Origin: Tubulanus polymorphus
Taxonomy: Eukaryota; Nemertea; Palaeonemertea; Tubulaniformes; Tubulanidae
Assembly: GCF_964204645.1 (NCBI RefSeq)
Contig: NC_134028.1
Span: 20,248,153 to 20,312,152, forward strand
Direction of reading: 5' to 3'
Length of the DNA: 64,000 bases
Shown here piece by piece: positions 34,770 to 47,200 of the stretch. The notes beneath the pieces were generated by a model. That model searched no databases. It was given only the letters and a program-made list of their open reading frames with translations, and was not told where the DNA came from. A program made the translations under genes and the position numbers. Positions within the stretch are counted from its first letter, which is position 1, and each line of letters begins with the position of its first letter.

Positions 34770-37700
34770 TCAAGTTTTCTCTACTGGTACCAGTAATTGT
34801 GTCTCTTTCTCCGTATTTTTTTCATCGTTCTTATTTTTCTTACTAATAAACATCAGCAGCAGCAGAGCGGGAATATGAATCAGACTGAATCGGAAAAGTT
34901 TACGCGACGTTCCGCTGTCCGCTCGTTTATAAAACCTCCACGCTAGGTAACTGCAATACAGATTCAGCGGTAGAGAGTCGACCGCGAACGTCCACGTCGT
35001 CACGTCTAATACCGGCGCCAGGCAACATAATCCTATTAATCCGACGCTGTGTCGCAACGCGACGCGTTTACATAATCCGGGATTAACTACCGACATCATC
35101 TGATACCCGGCTCTCGAATAATCCGGGCGTAAATTCCAACTCAACGCGTTGAAATGAGGAAACTGCCAACTGTAGAGAATAGCACCGAGTAACAGAGCCC
35201 CTGAAAATAAACAATCGCTAAATCAGTAGTTAGAATACTTACTAGATGTATTAGAAACTGTCTATTGGGGGATTAAGGGTAACAATGGGGTGTTGCACTA
35301 GAGGTGTAATCTATGGTATTTAGTCATTTTATCAGTCCAACCCGTCAGATCCTGGTATTCACTTTAGGGGGCTGTGAGGAGATACAAGGGTAGAGAAGTC
35401 ACACTGGTATGTGTGGAAGGTACATAAAGAGTGGTTGTGGAGGAGTTGTATGAGTGGGGAGAGTGTGTTTAGGTTGAAGGTGAGTATATGGGGGTTAGTG
35501 TAGGAAGGGGTTTATTGAAGGGAGGTGTAAACGTAGGAAGACACGTGTAGGAAGGGGGTGTTAGTATGAGGGGGGTTAGAGTGGGTGTTACGGAAAGGAA
35601 GGGGGTGTTAGTGTAGGGATTGGGTGTTACTGAAAGGGAGCGGTGTTAGTGTAGGGAGTGGTTGTTAGTATAAGGGGTGTTAGTGTAGGGAGTGGGTGTT
35701 ACTGAAAGGGAGGGAGTGTTAGTGTAGGGAATGGGTGTTACTGAAAGGGAGGGGGTGTTAGTGTAGGGAGTGGGTGCTGCTGAAAGGGAGGGAGTGTTAG
35801 TGTAGGGAGTTGAGTAGGTGTTACTGAAAGACTGAAAGGGAGGGAGTGTTAGTGTAGGGAGTCGAGTAGGTGTTACTGAAAGACTGAAAGAGAGGGAGTG
35901 TTAGTGTAGGGAGGGGATGTTGCTGAAAGGGAGGGAGTGTTAGAGTAGGGAGTGGGTGTTACTGGAAGGGAGGGAGTGTTAAGTGTAGGGAGTCGGTGTT
36001 GCTGAAAGGGAGGGAGTGTTAGTGTTGGGAGGGGGTGTTACTGAAAAGGGAGGGAGTGTTAGTGTTGGGAGTCGGTGTTGCTGAAAGGGAGGGAGTGTTA
36101 GTGTTGGGAGGGGGCGTTACTGAAAGGGAGGGAGTGTTAGAGTAGGGAGCGGGTGTTACTGAAAGGGAGGGAGTGTTAGTGTAGGGAGCGGGTGTTAGTA
36201 TAAGGGTGTTAGAATAGGGAGTGGGTGTTACTGAAAGGGAGGGAGTGTTAGTGTAGGGAGTGGGTGTTAGTATAAGGGTGTTAGAATAGGGAGTGGGTGT
36301 TACTGAAAGGGAGGGAGTGTTAGTGTAGGGAGTGGGTGTTAGTATAAGGGGTGTTAGAGTAGGGAGCGGGTGTTACTGAAAGGGAGGGAGTGTAAGTGTA
36401 GGGAGTGGGTGTTAGTATGAGGGGTGATAGAGTAGGGAGCGGGTGTTCCTGAAAGGGAGGGAGTGTTAGTGTAGGGAGTGGGTGTTAGTATAAGGGGTGT
36501 TAGAATAGGGAGTGGGTGTTACTGAAAGGGAGGGAGTGTTAGTGTAGGGAGTGGGTGTTACTGAAAGGGAGGGAGTGTTAGTGTAGGGAGTGGGTGTTAC
36601 TGAAAGGGAGGGAGTGTTAGTGTAGGGAGTGGGTGTTAGTATAAGGGGTGTTAGAATAGGGAGTGGGTGTTACTGAAAGGGAGGGAGTGTTAGTGTAGGG
36701 AGTGAGTGTTACTAAAAGGGAGGGAGTGTTAGCGTAAGGAGGATGTATTCATTACCTGCATCCAGTGATCCGGTACATGCAGTCCAGCCGATCATTGGAG
36801 GAACTGCTCCAACTAACGCTCCGATCCATGTGTTCACTATGTGTGACCTCTTCATCGGAGTATAAATGAACGAATATAAACCGTAATTAAATAATCCTAG
36901 ACTAGCTGTCAATGGGTTTAATCCTAGGTATAATGTAGTTAATCCTAGAGTACCGCAAATCCCAGCGAATGTAACAGCGTGAAGAGGACTGAAAATAAAC
37001 ATAGATAAATATAGAATACTAACCCAGTGATTGATAGCAGGGTGGGGTGAATATTCAGTGATTGATAGCAGGGTGGGGTGAATATTCAGTGATTGACAGC
37101 AGGGGTGGGGTGAATATTCAGTGATTGATAGCAGGGTGGGGTGAATATTCAGTGATTGACAGCAGGGTGGGGTGAATATTCAGTGATTGATAGCAGGGTG
37201 GGGTGAATATTCAGTGATTGACAGCAGGGTGGGGTGAATATTCAGTGATTGACAGCGGGGGTGGGGTGAATATTCAGTGATTGAAAGCAGGGTGGGGTGA
37301 ATATTCAGTGATTGATAGAGGGGGCGGGGTAAATACTCAGTCATGAACAGCAGGGGTGGGGTGAATATTCAGTGATTGATAGAGGGGTGGGGTGAATATT
37401 CAGTGATTGACAGCGGGGGTGGGTGAATATTCAGTGATTGATAGCGGGGGTGGGGGTGAATATTCAGTGATTGACAGCGGGGGTGGGTGAATATTCAGTG
37501 ATAAACAGCAGGGGTGGGGTAAATATTCAGTGATAAACAGCAGGGGTGGGGTGAATATTCAGTGATTGATAGCGGAGGTGGGGGTGAATATTCAGTGATT
37601 GACAGCGGGGTGGGTGAATATTCAGTGATAAACAGCAGGGGTGGGGTGAATATTCAGTGATAAACAGCAGGGGTGGGGTGAATATTCAGTGATTGATAGC

Positions 37701-40700
37701 GGAGGTGGGGTGAATATTCAGTGATAAACAGCAAGGGTGGGGTGAATATTCAGTGATAAACAGCAGGGTGTGGGGTGAATATTCAGTGATTGATAGCGGA
37801 GGTGGGGTGAATATTCAGTGATAAACAGCAGGGGTGGGTGAATATTCAGTGATTGATAGCGGAGGTGGGGTGAATATTCAGTGATTGACAGCAGGGGTGG
37901 GGTGAATATTAATTCAGGGATTGACGGCGGGGGGTGGCGTGAAAATTCAGTGTGATTGACCTGGATCTCACCTGACAACACCTCGTACTAAAACACGATT
38001 CTTGGTTCGGTTCATCTGTGAATCGTACGGAACTTCTAAAAACTACAAACAAACAAGATACACAATCATCATTTATTGATAGTATACATGATCCAATTCT
38101 AAAATTCAGGACCTACTTTCACAGTTCTGAGGACAGGTAAAACGTATGTAGGAAATGAACTAATTTCAAGTTAAGTTAAACATAGAACTTGAGTTCAGAA
38201 CTTTGGAATTGGGTTTAGAACAGTGAAACTGGATCCAGAACTGTAGAACTGAATCTTGAACAGTAGAAATCGGTCCAGAACCCAGGAACTGGATCCAGAA
38301 CTGTAGAACTGGGTCCAGAACTGAGGAACTGGGTCCAAACCTGAGGGACTGGGTCCAGAACTGAAGTAGAACTGGATCCAGAAGAGTGGAACTAAGTCCT
38401 GAGGTGCCCTGTCTTACTGTCCGTACCTGATTGGTCGAATTAGCAGCTGCTGATAAAAGTCCAGTGCCCACTGAACACAATATAAAATCGATTAAATGAA
38501 AAGTTTCTGGTGCCATTCCGTAACCAGCCATTGTTGTTAAAACTACCAGACCTGAAATCATACCAATCAAACAGTCAAACTCTTGTCCAACAGATGACTA
38601 AACCAGGATCCAGCTGCACGGTTTTCGGTAATGATTTACACTTAAGAATAGATTGTGAATTTCCAATGTCAAATACTAACCTAGAATCGGGTCCAGAACT
38701 GCAGAACCAGCTCCAAAACCGTGGAACTGGATCCAGAACTGTGGAACTGGATCTAGAACCGTGGACCTAGATCCATAATTGTGGAACTGGATCCAGAACT
38801 GCAGTACTAGATCCAAAACTGTGGAACTAGATCCATAATTGTGGGACTGGATCCAGAACTGCAGAACTAGATCCAAAACTGTGGAACTGGATCTAGAACT
38901 GTGGAACTAGATCCATAATTGTAGAACTGGATCCAGAACTGTTGAACTAAATACAGAATGCAGAATTGGATCCAGAACTATGGAACTGGTTCTTGAACTG
39001 TGGAACTGGATCCTGTACTGTGGAACTGGATCCAGAACTGTGGAAACTTGATTTACACTGTTACCTGTTAATCTAGATTTAGATAAACCCAAATAAATAG
39101 AAGCGAGATCTTTAGTATTAATAGTCTGTTGTTTCCACATGACGTCCTCTATAGATTCCACGGTGGGCATGCCTTCAGATTCCGCAGTGGGTAGTGCCCC
39201 GGGACTGGGCACCCCCGAACCCAGTGTTTGATCTAATTGATATTTATTTATGATGTCACTAGCATCATCTCTACTCATTGTGATTAAACTGTTTCGCTGT
39301 TTATAATACAGAGATATGTGCACATCTTCCACTAGTTTACTGCTATCCACACCGCAACTATCCTCTGTTTCCACTTTATCCACATCATCGCTGCCGCTGC
39401 AGGCATCACATTTTTCACTGATTATTCGAGGTTTACCAGTGACTCGTCCATACTGAAATATATAAATACGCCTTGAGATCCCACGAGTACAGACATAAGC
39501 GGGGCCACTAAGAGTAAGACTATGAAAGCTGGGTCCCAGACCAGCGTACATATAAACGGGAGCTCAGGGCCCGGGAAGTGGAAGGACAGGGCCCCAGAGC
39601 AAGAAGAACCCACCTGGGCGGTTATGGATAAGGTTTCAGGTCAAAACGTTCTCGCTTTCATCGGTCAAAACGTCCTCACTCACACCAGAATAACTTAATA
39701 AATTCCTTAAATGCATGGTTCATTACTACTGTTTTATCGACTGAGTTATAAGCTTTAATATATGACCTTTTAATATATGAAATTTGAGGGGTATTTGAGG
39801 GGCTTTTGAGGGTATGATCACCAAATTTGAGAGTCATTTTTCACGACAAAAACCTAATTGATACATAAAACAGTACCTATGAAACGCCTTGTGAAACCCC
39901 TGTAAGTCACGTTACAGGGCGTTACAGCCGTTACACCCTTGTTACAGGGTGTTACATAGCGTTACACATATTTCACTTTTAGTTACTAGGGTTTCACATG
40001 GTGTTACAGGGCATTATTGCCTGTTACAGCCTTGTTACAGGGTGTTACATAGCGTTACACATATTTCGCTTTAGAGTTACAGGGGTTTCACGTAGCCTTA
40101 TAGGGCGTTACAGCCTGTTACACCCTTGTTACAGGGTGTTACATAACGTTACACATATTTCACTTTTAGTTTTACTAGGGTTTCATATAGCGTTACAGGG
40201 CGTTACGGCTAGTTACACCCTTGCTTGTTACAGATATTTCACTTTAGTTACTAGGGTTTCACATAGCGTTACACTACAGGGCATTACAGCCTGTTACACC
40301 CTTGTTACAGGGTGTTACATAGCGTTACACTTATTTCACTTTGACTTACAGGGGTTTCAGACTGTAGTGTTACTGCATTGCCATTAGGATATTTGCATTC
40401 TTTGACAGTTTCGCAAAGTAGATTATATGAAGTTACAACGCGAAAATATCCTTTTGGCTTTCCAAAAATGAAGTACAACCTAATGTAACATGTTACTTGT
40501 AACTTGATGAGAAGTTAAGCATTTCTCTGTCCCATTTTAAGCCTTTAATAAACCAACCAACCAAATTCCAAAATCCAATCAGTTTTAATGTTACCTTCCT
40601 ACTGCTAATGCTGCTGCTGATAGATGCCGTACTTGAAAACCCTAGCAGTAGCCTCTGATGTTGATACTGCTGTATCAAATATTGACAGTATCTAATCCTG

Positions 40701-40729
40701 CTAACATTAAACACTAATCTAAACATCAT
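34770..40729 (-). CDS. COX10: Protohaem IX farnesyltransferase, mitochondrial
   Basis: Makes haem O from haem B and farnesyl diphosphate in the inner mitochondrial membrane, a step towards haem A for cytochrome c oxidase. Exons on the minus strand: 40595-40729, 39065-39452, 38427-38551, 37972-38042, 36756-36988, 34770-35200. All phases match (0, 1, 0, 2, 1), giving 460 aa against about 443 in human. The first exon gives a basic, serine-rich N-terminus suited to mitochondrial import. The UbiA-type motif [14 protein letters not shown] spans exon 4. [14 protein letters not shown], typical of COX10, opens exon 6. Several transmembrane helices follow from T-G-L-V-V-L-T-T-M. The divergent region in exon 2 is acidic and cysteine-containing. 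It is convergent with the cadherin and divergent from CCNF. Confidence 0.96.
35270..36750. repeat. Minisatellite in COX10 intron 5 (about 39-bp unit)
   Basis: A core unit near gggagtgttagtgtaggga plus gtgggtgttactgaaaggga is repeated for about 1.4 kb, irregular at the left and highly regular from about 35690. Strongly purine-rich and G-rich on the plus strand. It runs almost up to the donor of exon 36756-36988. Confidence 0.92.
37025..37960. repeat. Minisatellite in COX10 intron 4 (about 31-bp unit)
   Basis: Roughly thirty units of ggtggggtgaatattcagtg plus attgatagcag, with variants attgacagcggg and ataaacagcagg. It fills nearly the entire intron between exons 36756-36988 and 37972-38042. 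Confidence 0.93.
38185..38400. repeat. Minisatellite in COX10 intron 3 (about 20-bp unit)
   Basis: Units like gaactgggtccagaactgag lie in the 384-bp intron. It is the same family as the array in the next intron (38680-39055). Confidence 0.88.
38680..39055. repeat. Minisatellite in COX10 intron 2 (about 20-bp unit)
   Basis: About eighteen units of actggatccagaactgtgga, with variants actagatccataattgtgga. It ends within about 10 bp of the donor of exon 39065-39452. Confidence 0.92.
39880..40375. repeat. Tandem repeat in COX10 intron 1 (GTTACA-rich, about 110-bp unit)
   Basis: About four higher-order copies combine ccttgttacagggtgttac, atagcgttacacatatttca and ctagggtttcacatagcgtt. The higher-order unit is itself made of gttacag-type subrepeats. 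Confidence 0.85.
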
Positions 40730-41197
40730 CTCATCATTATTTGATTATATATATAGGAATCAATTTTCAATAAAGTAAATTCAATTCAATGTGGTGTGTG
40801 ACTCGTTGTCATTCTTCAGAACCTGTTCGAATCATTGGGCCGTACCCATCTATCTATTAAGTGGTAAACACTCTGCAGCCCTAACAGGCCAATTAACTTT
40901 ATTTCTACAATTTGATTTTCACTGGCTTTGATTTCATGTGTGTTTATTTTACTACAATGATGGTCAATAAAGTGTACCTCATTGAATTTGTAAAACGCGG
41001 ATTAGGATTATAGGACTAGTTTTAAGTCCAAAACCGATTTTTAATCAGTCAGTCCCACCTAGCGGTTAGTTTGAACGAATCAGCAACTAGTAACCGCTAG
41101 ATGTAAATAGATGAAACTGATACATGAATTATTTTGAAATGTTTATTGAAAACTAATAGTTGGAGCACTGACCGACTGACAGCAGCATTCATTCACA
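40730..41197. promoter_or_regulatory. Shared head-to-head promoter region of COX10 and CCNF
   Basis: Only about 470 bp separate the two inferred start codons. The segment contains ctagcggtta (41059-41068) and its exact complement taaccgctag (41091-41100), each a MYB-type core (TAACCG). Between them lies TTTGAA (41070-41075), the core of the CHR element used by DREAM/MMB complexes in G2/M genes. Human cyclin F is G2-regulated, so this fits, but function is inferred. Part of this span is 5' UTR of each gene. Confidence 0.5.
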
Positions 41198-41204
41198 ATG
41201 AAAG
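41198..41204 (+). other. CCNF: Candidate 7-nt first coding part of CCNF
   Basis: ATGAAAG followed by gtaaga leaves phase 1, which is what exon 43211 needs (M-K-V-I-A-A-N-V-K). A long intron 1 of about 2 kb follows, filled with repeats. Another start upstream cannot be excluded. Confidence 0.5.
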
Positions 41205-44200
41205 GTAAGATGAATGCCTTTCATTATCCGCTAACAACGTTGTCGTTAGTTATAACGACAACGTTAAGAATGAAGAAAGTCATTAATTAATGACTATTCT
41301 ATTTTAATTCAACTTTTTTTGTAGTCTACTAACTAATGTCTATTTATTAATTGATGAGACCTGTTTTTCTGGGATATTTTGCTTACTTTTTGGGGCACAT
41401 ACCTCATTTATGTCTTAACAGAATGCCAAAAATCGCGGACAACAACTGAATATCCGATATTATTCCAGTTCTGTACCGATTAGATGGATTGGCAAAAAGA
41501 CTCCTTAAGTCCAGTTGAATGAGAGAGAAAATCCTCCATTTTGTGAAATTTCTTGGATTTGAACATTGTTACCATGCCTACGCCACCCTGATTTAGTTGT
41601 TGAGACCCCACAAGAAAAAAAACTTCATTTTGTAGGCATGGTGACAATGTAAAAATTCAAGAAATTTGGGGAACAACAGCCGCCTAGCTAGAGGTAATTA
41701 GGCTAGTAGACTACGGTCGGGTTAGTGTAGTAGTAGTAGGTAGTAGTAGTACACCATGATCCTCCCCCTGCAGGGATTCGCACCTGGCGGCATCAAGATT
41801 GGCACCACAGTACGAAACCCTTTCTGCCCTCACTAACTAGACCGAGTGCGCAGGCTGTTACATGCGCAGCTTAGATGATGTCATTATCAGCCAATCAGAT
41901 ATCCCGTTTTATTTTAGCGCGGGTTTTCTCATTTATTTTAGTTCTTCCGTGAAATTTACCTCAGCGTTTATGTGACAAGGTGTATAACAGCATCCCCGCT
42001 AGCTGAGCTATTCCTTACGGCTCAGCGGAAGAGCGTTGGCCTTGGACGCCAGGCATCGAGAGTTCAAATCTCGGAAAGGACAGATATTTCTTGCTGTTAC
42101 ATTTATACAATGAGTAATCTGATTGGTGCCGCAAGTTTTCGTGCGCTTGTACTGGCGCATCCGTTCACTGCGGTAGAGGTTTGTTCCGTGGCTGAGTGTA
42201 GTGATGCCATCAGGTTCAAATACACTCCGAGCCGAGGGAGGATGCATGATAGTACACAGGCACTCGTCGATGGGCTTGGGATACAGTTCCTTGGGTTTTT
42301 GATAGTGTATAGATCTGTGTTTTCAGTGGTTATTCTGCAATAAATCAAAGAAAAAACATCTTGCTACTGATACGTTTAAAAAGATAATGGCCATTGGCAC
42401 CACGCATGGCCACATCACGAAACACTAACAAACTTCACTTTTCAATCTAAAATTAAATTTTATTTTATATGACACTTAGGCCTACTTGTGATATAACAGT
42501 TATATATCCTATAATTCCATCCGACTGTGAGACACTATCAATTAGTGAAACGTCTTTAGTAATATAAAAGACATTAAAGACGTTTCACAAACTTACTTAA
42601 TCCTCTTCACCCCTTCAGGGACATAGGCCTTCTGGGCCTAAAGGCCGTGACGAACTTCTTCCACTTGGACCAGTCCTTAGCTGTGTGTTGAGCCTGGTGC
42701 CAGATAAGACCAGCTGAAGACAGTTCAGTGGTGATGGTGCGTTTTCTGGGGCAGCCATGCTTACATCTATAGGGAGGGGTCCATCTCAGTGCATTTTTTG
42801 GGATACGAGACTGATTCATCATCCTGAGGGTGTGTCCGAGCCGATTCATTCTTCTACGCTTAATCTTAACTCTAGTAGTGGTATGCTGTTCCTTTGCAAG
42901 GTAAAGGGCAGTTATGACAGCTATGTCAGAGAAAACCCAATGTTGAAACTGCTCTAATTGCTTACGATGAGGTGTGTTGCTGTCATTTAGGATCTTCTGA
43001 GATTTTGGACGCTGAGATATGCTACAAGATTTCCTCAATCAGGCTGTATAATTAGTAGGAACGGCTTAAGGCCCTAAAAATAGGCCTATAGCACTTCTTC
43101 ACATTCCCCACTCTCTAGTTCAAGCTTGAAGTTTTGATAACTCTTTAGAGAAGGCAATCGCCATTGAAAATTCTGTTGTAATTACTTGTTTTCTTTTTGA
43201 TATTCTTTAGTTATTGCGGCAAATGTTAAATGTAGACTAACAAATGCTGGCAGCAGTTATCGTAAATCTCTCACCGGCCCTCCGACCCCTGCAGCATCAA
43301 CGCCAGAATGTGGCTCCCCCGCTGCGAGACTGACTTGTATCTGGAATTTACCCGAAGAATTAGTCGTTCAACTTCTCAAATCTTTACCTATAAAAGACTT
43401 ACTAAATATGAGACAGGTAAGTCCCCCCCTCGCCAGGGTAGGCCTGCTCGGTCGGGAGAGCCGAAATTTCTCTTGGAGTGGTAAATAGCTGATGTATTCA
43501 TTGACTTTATTTTGTAGGTTCATCGCGGGTTTCGCGATTTGATAGATAATAATTCGATTCTTTATCAAACTGTTTGTTTTTACGATCAATGGCCGTCGTC
43601 TACAAACATAAAACACTTCGAATTGGCGGCAAAACACAACAATCTGCAAGCTCTCATTAAATTAGGAGTGGCTTATCTGTATAACGAAGGCTGTAAGTAT
43701 TGAATTAATATCATGGAACTTCCTGGCTATACAGTTTACTGGGACTTAGTGACTTTCGAATTCATGATGTTTCCCAGTTTGGAAATATTTTGGAATTTGA
43801 CAAATTTTCCTCTAATCGTGGAAATTCATTTTAAACTTCATTTAGGACTTCTAGCATAGTTCTTGCGCAAGGGTATCTTTCTTCGGCAATTTTTTTTCTT
43901 TAATAAACCTTAGTCCACCAGTCCTCTGTTGACATCTCTATGATGCTATGATGGTGTATTTCCATACTTGGGAAACCCATGAAATATTTGGAACAAACTC
44001 GAGAATTTTGAATTCATGATGTTACTGACTAGAAACGATGTATCGTATAAAAATCACTGGTGTTTTATGCCAAAGCTGGTTTATAGTTAACTGGTAAATA
44101 TTGATGTATTTCAGTACCGAGTGATGTGGAAGGGAAGCAGATATTCGCTAATGGGATACAAGCTGCCAGGTTATTCTGTCACGCCGAGAGTTTAACGGCG

Positions 44201-47200
44201 AATATCGACGCGTTCACCTGGTTATTTATCCGTCCGCCGTGGTCGAACACCGGGGCGTGTTGTAAAGAGTGCGTCTTCAAAAACATGGTCAACTACGTGC
44301 ATGAGGTAAACTGATGGGATAGACGAATCACCTGCGTAGGGAGGCATGGGGCAGTTAAGCGGGTTACGACAAACCATCCGAAAAATGTCTGCATTCAAGA
44401 AAAAAAAATAATTTTTCCAAAATCGAATAAAACCTTGGATTTCTGTCCTGAAGATGCAGTGCTCTCCACTACAGGTGTTAGAGGGGTGGGCACCCCTTTT
44501 CATTTTTACATCAACCCCTCTAAAAATCAGCCACCCTTTATAAGATATCTGCCTGCCCCTACCAGAGTGGATTTCAATGTTCTGCTGAACGTTGCCTTGA
44601 TTTTGAGATATATTGAGCTACTGTGAAAAATTCTTTAAATATTACCCCGAAATGAAGCTTAATTTTCTGCATTTTGGGGGAGAGTCGAAAGTCTTGCTAC
44701 TTCAGCATCCCCTTCGAAATTCCAGTATATGGAGAACACTGCTATGTTCTTCTAGTCCAATAGGCCTATACTAAAGACTGTCATTGAACTATACAAAGGA
44801 AGCCTTGAACTTTAAGCGTTGCAGTCAAAACGCAATGTTATTACCTTGAGGCATTTTGAAAAGGTGCACATTTTAAGCTGAAAACAAACTGCCCAACTCA
44901 GTCAAGCAACAGGCCGGAGTATCGTCCATGTTCTTAGCCTATACACTTATTCTATATCAATTTCAGACTAATGATGCCGGCGTAGCGATGTGCGTCAGTA
45001 AAACTCTCAGTTTATTCGCCGATGAAGACAGTTTTAAACGAATGAACAGTTATTTACTGCGAGCGGCCAATCAGAGATCGCAGTCGGCATTGTTTACAAT
45101 TTGGAAAAATAAATATCACAAAAAGGTACGCACCATCAACATATTACCATAGTTACTCATTGGTATCAGGACAATTGTCCCCCAGTTAAATCTTTTTAAT
45201 CTTAAAGTAACACAGATATTTACTTCTAATTAATTACACAAAGTGAACTAACTCTAGCTAATTAGGGCAGCTAATTACTCTAGGACTGATTTAAAGTTTT
45301 TGATTGGCTGAAGTAACACAAACTAATTCCAATAAATTAGCCAACGTTAACTAATGCACTAATAAGTGGACTAATTAAATTTCCTTTAATTTTGTAAGTG
45401 AATTGTAATTACTCAAGGGCTGATTTAAAGTTTTTGATCTGCACACAACATATCAGTACATCTATATCTTATAAATCTATATTCAATTATATGCAAATGA
45501 ATTTCTAAATAAAGTATTTAGGTGGTGTTATTCCAAATCAAAAAGGATTTTATTCGGGGGGAGGGGGGGCAATAGAATCTTACCCTGTGTTGCGCAGTGT
45601 TACTGACTATGGTCTCCACTATAACTGGTAGGTGCACTCTTTTGTCACTGTTGTTTTGTTTGTTTCTGTCTGTTATATCTTTGAACCCAGGACTGAGTTG
45701 ATTATACCGTAGAGAACAAATAATGGAATATGATACTTTTTGAGATCTTTATTCAGACGCAGACAATGGCGTCCACACCAGTTCTACAAAAAGCCTCGAC
45801 ACGTGACCCCTATATCACAAAATCGATTGAACCCTGTGGCGGGGGGGCACTGATGCGGAAAACTTGGGGAATCAAAACAATCTTAAAGAAAATCGGGGAA
45901 AACTCAGAGAGAATAGAATTTGACAAATTTTAACAAAAATTCTGGGAATTCGAATTACTGTTAACTAATACTACATCGATATGTGATTTAATGAAAAATG
46001 AATGAATTTTAGCATTTTAAACCTAGAAATTTCTCTGACTGACTCCGGGCATTTTGCTTAATCACATGGAAAAATCCGGATTTGTAAATGGGTGTCAAGT
46101 CAGTGGCCACCCAGCTGTGGTAACTAGTTTATTGCCGGTTTCTCGCCGTAACTTGTAGTTCTGCGTTGTCGTTACAGGTTCTGGACCGCGGTGCTGAGTT
46201 GATGATCATGCGCGAGTTGAGAGACATAGCCGCGATGGGTTATACCCCGGCTCAATTAGCTCTCTGTCGCAACTACGTCTGCGGTAACTACGCCGGAATA
46301 CCCCGTAATCAAGCCGTTTCAACCGTGAAGAACTTCATACAATCATCTACAGCTACTAGAATTAATTCATGTTATAAATTGAATAAAGATTTAACGCATT
46401 CGATGAGGTAAATATTTTTAAATCTGAGCATAATCTATAAGGAAGAAGATACTGATAGGATAGTTCTGGTTGATCGTTGATATTGTAGCTAATGTTCTGG
46501 TTGAATATTTGTGTTGCAGTTATATTCTGGTTGATTGTTTATATTGTAGGTATATTTTGGTTGCTTGCTTATATTGAATTTAATTTATAATTTGGTCATT
46601 TGTTTATATTGTAAGTATAATTTGATCAATTGATTATGTATTGGTTAGGTATATTCTGGTTGAGCATTTATATAGTTACGTATGGCTGCTTGTTTATAAT
46701 CTAGGTTTAAAATTCTGGTTGTTTATATTATGGATAGTTTAATATTTATGGATAATTTGGTAAATTGTTAACATTGTAGGTATGTTTTGGTTTATTGTTT
46801 ATATTGTAGAGGTATATTCTGGTTGTTAATTTGATCAACTGTGTATTTACATCATTGATTCATAGGTATATTCTGGCATCTAGTTTGAATTGTAGGGATA
46901 ATTTGGTCAATTCTTTATATTGTAGGTATATTCTTGTTAATTGTTTATATTGTAGGTACATTTTGGTAGTTTGTTTATATTGTAGGTATTATTCTGGTTG
47001 ATGTTATGTTGAATCATATTTTGTTTGTTTGTTTATATTAAAGGTGTAATTTGCTCAATTGTTTAATTGTAGGTAATTCTGATTGATCATTTATATTGCA
47101 GCTTTTATATTCTGGCTGCTTGTTTATCTGGTTGATTGGTTATATTGTAGGTATAATCTGGTCGATTGTTTATATTGTAGGTATATTCTGGTTGACTGGT

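Noticed and set aside
35270-37960. CRISPR-like array
   Set aside because: Units are adjacent without unique spacers and the DNA is eukaryotic; these are minisatellites.
37718-37981. Proline- and histidine-rich protein on the minus strand
   Set aside because: It is the minisatellite of COX10 intron 4 read in frame.
38166-39064. Q-F-W-I-Q-type repeated protein segments around COX10 exons 2 and 3
   Set aside because: Read-through of the 20-bp minisatellites beyond the splice donors; not part of the enzyme.
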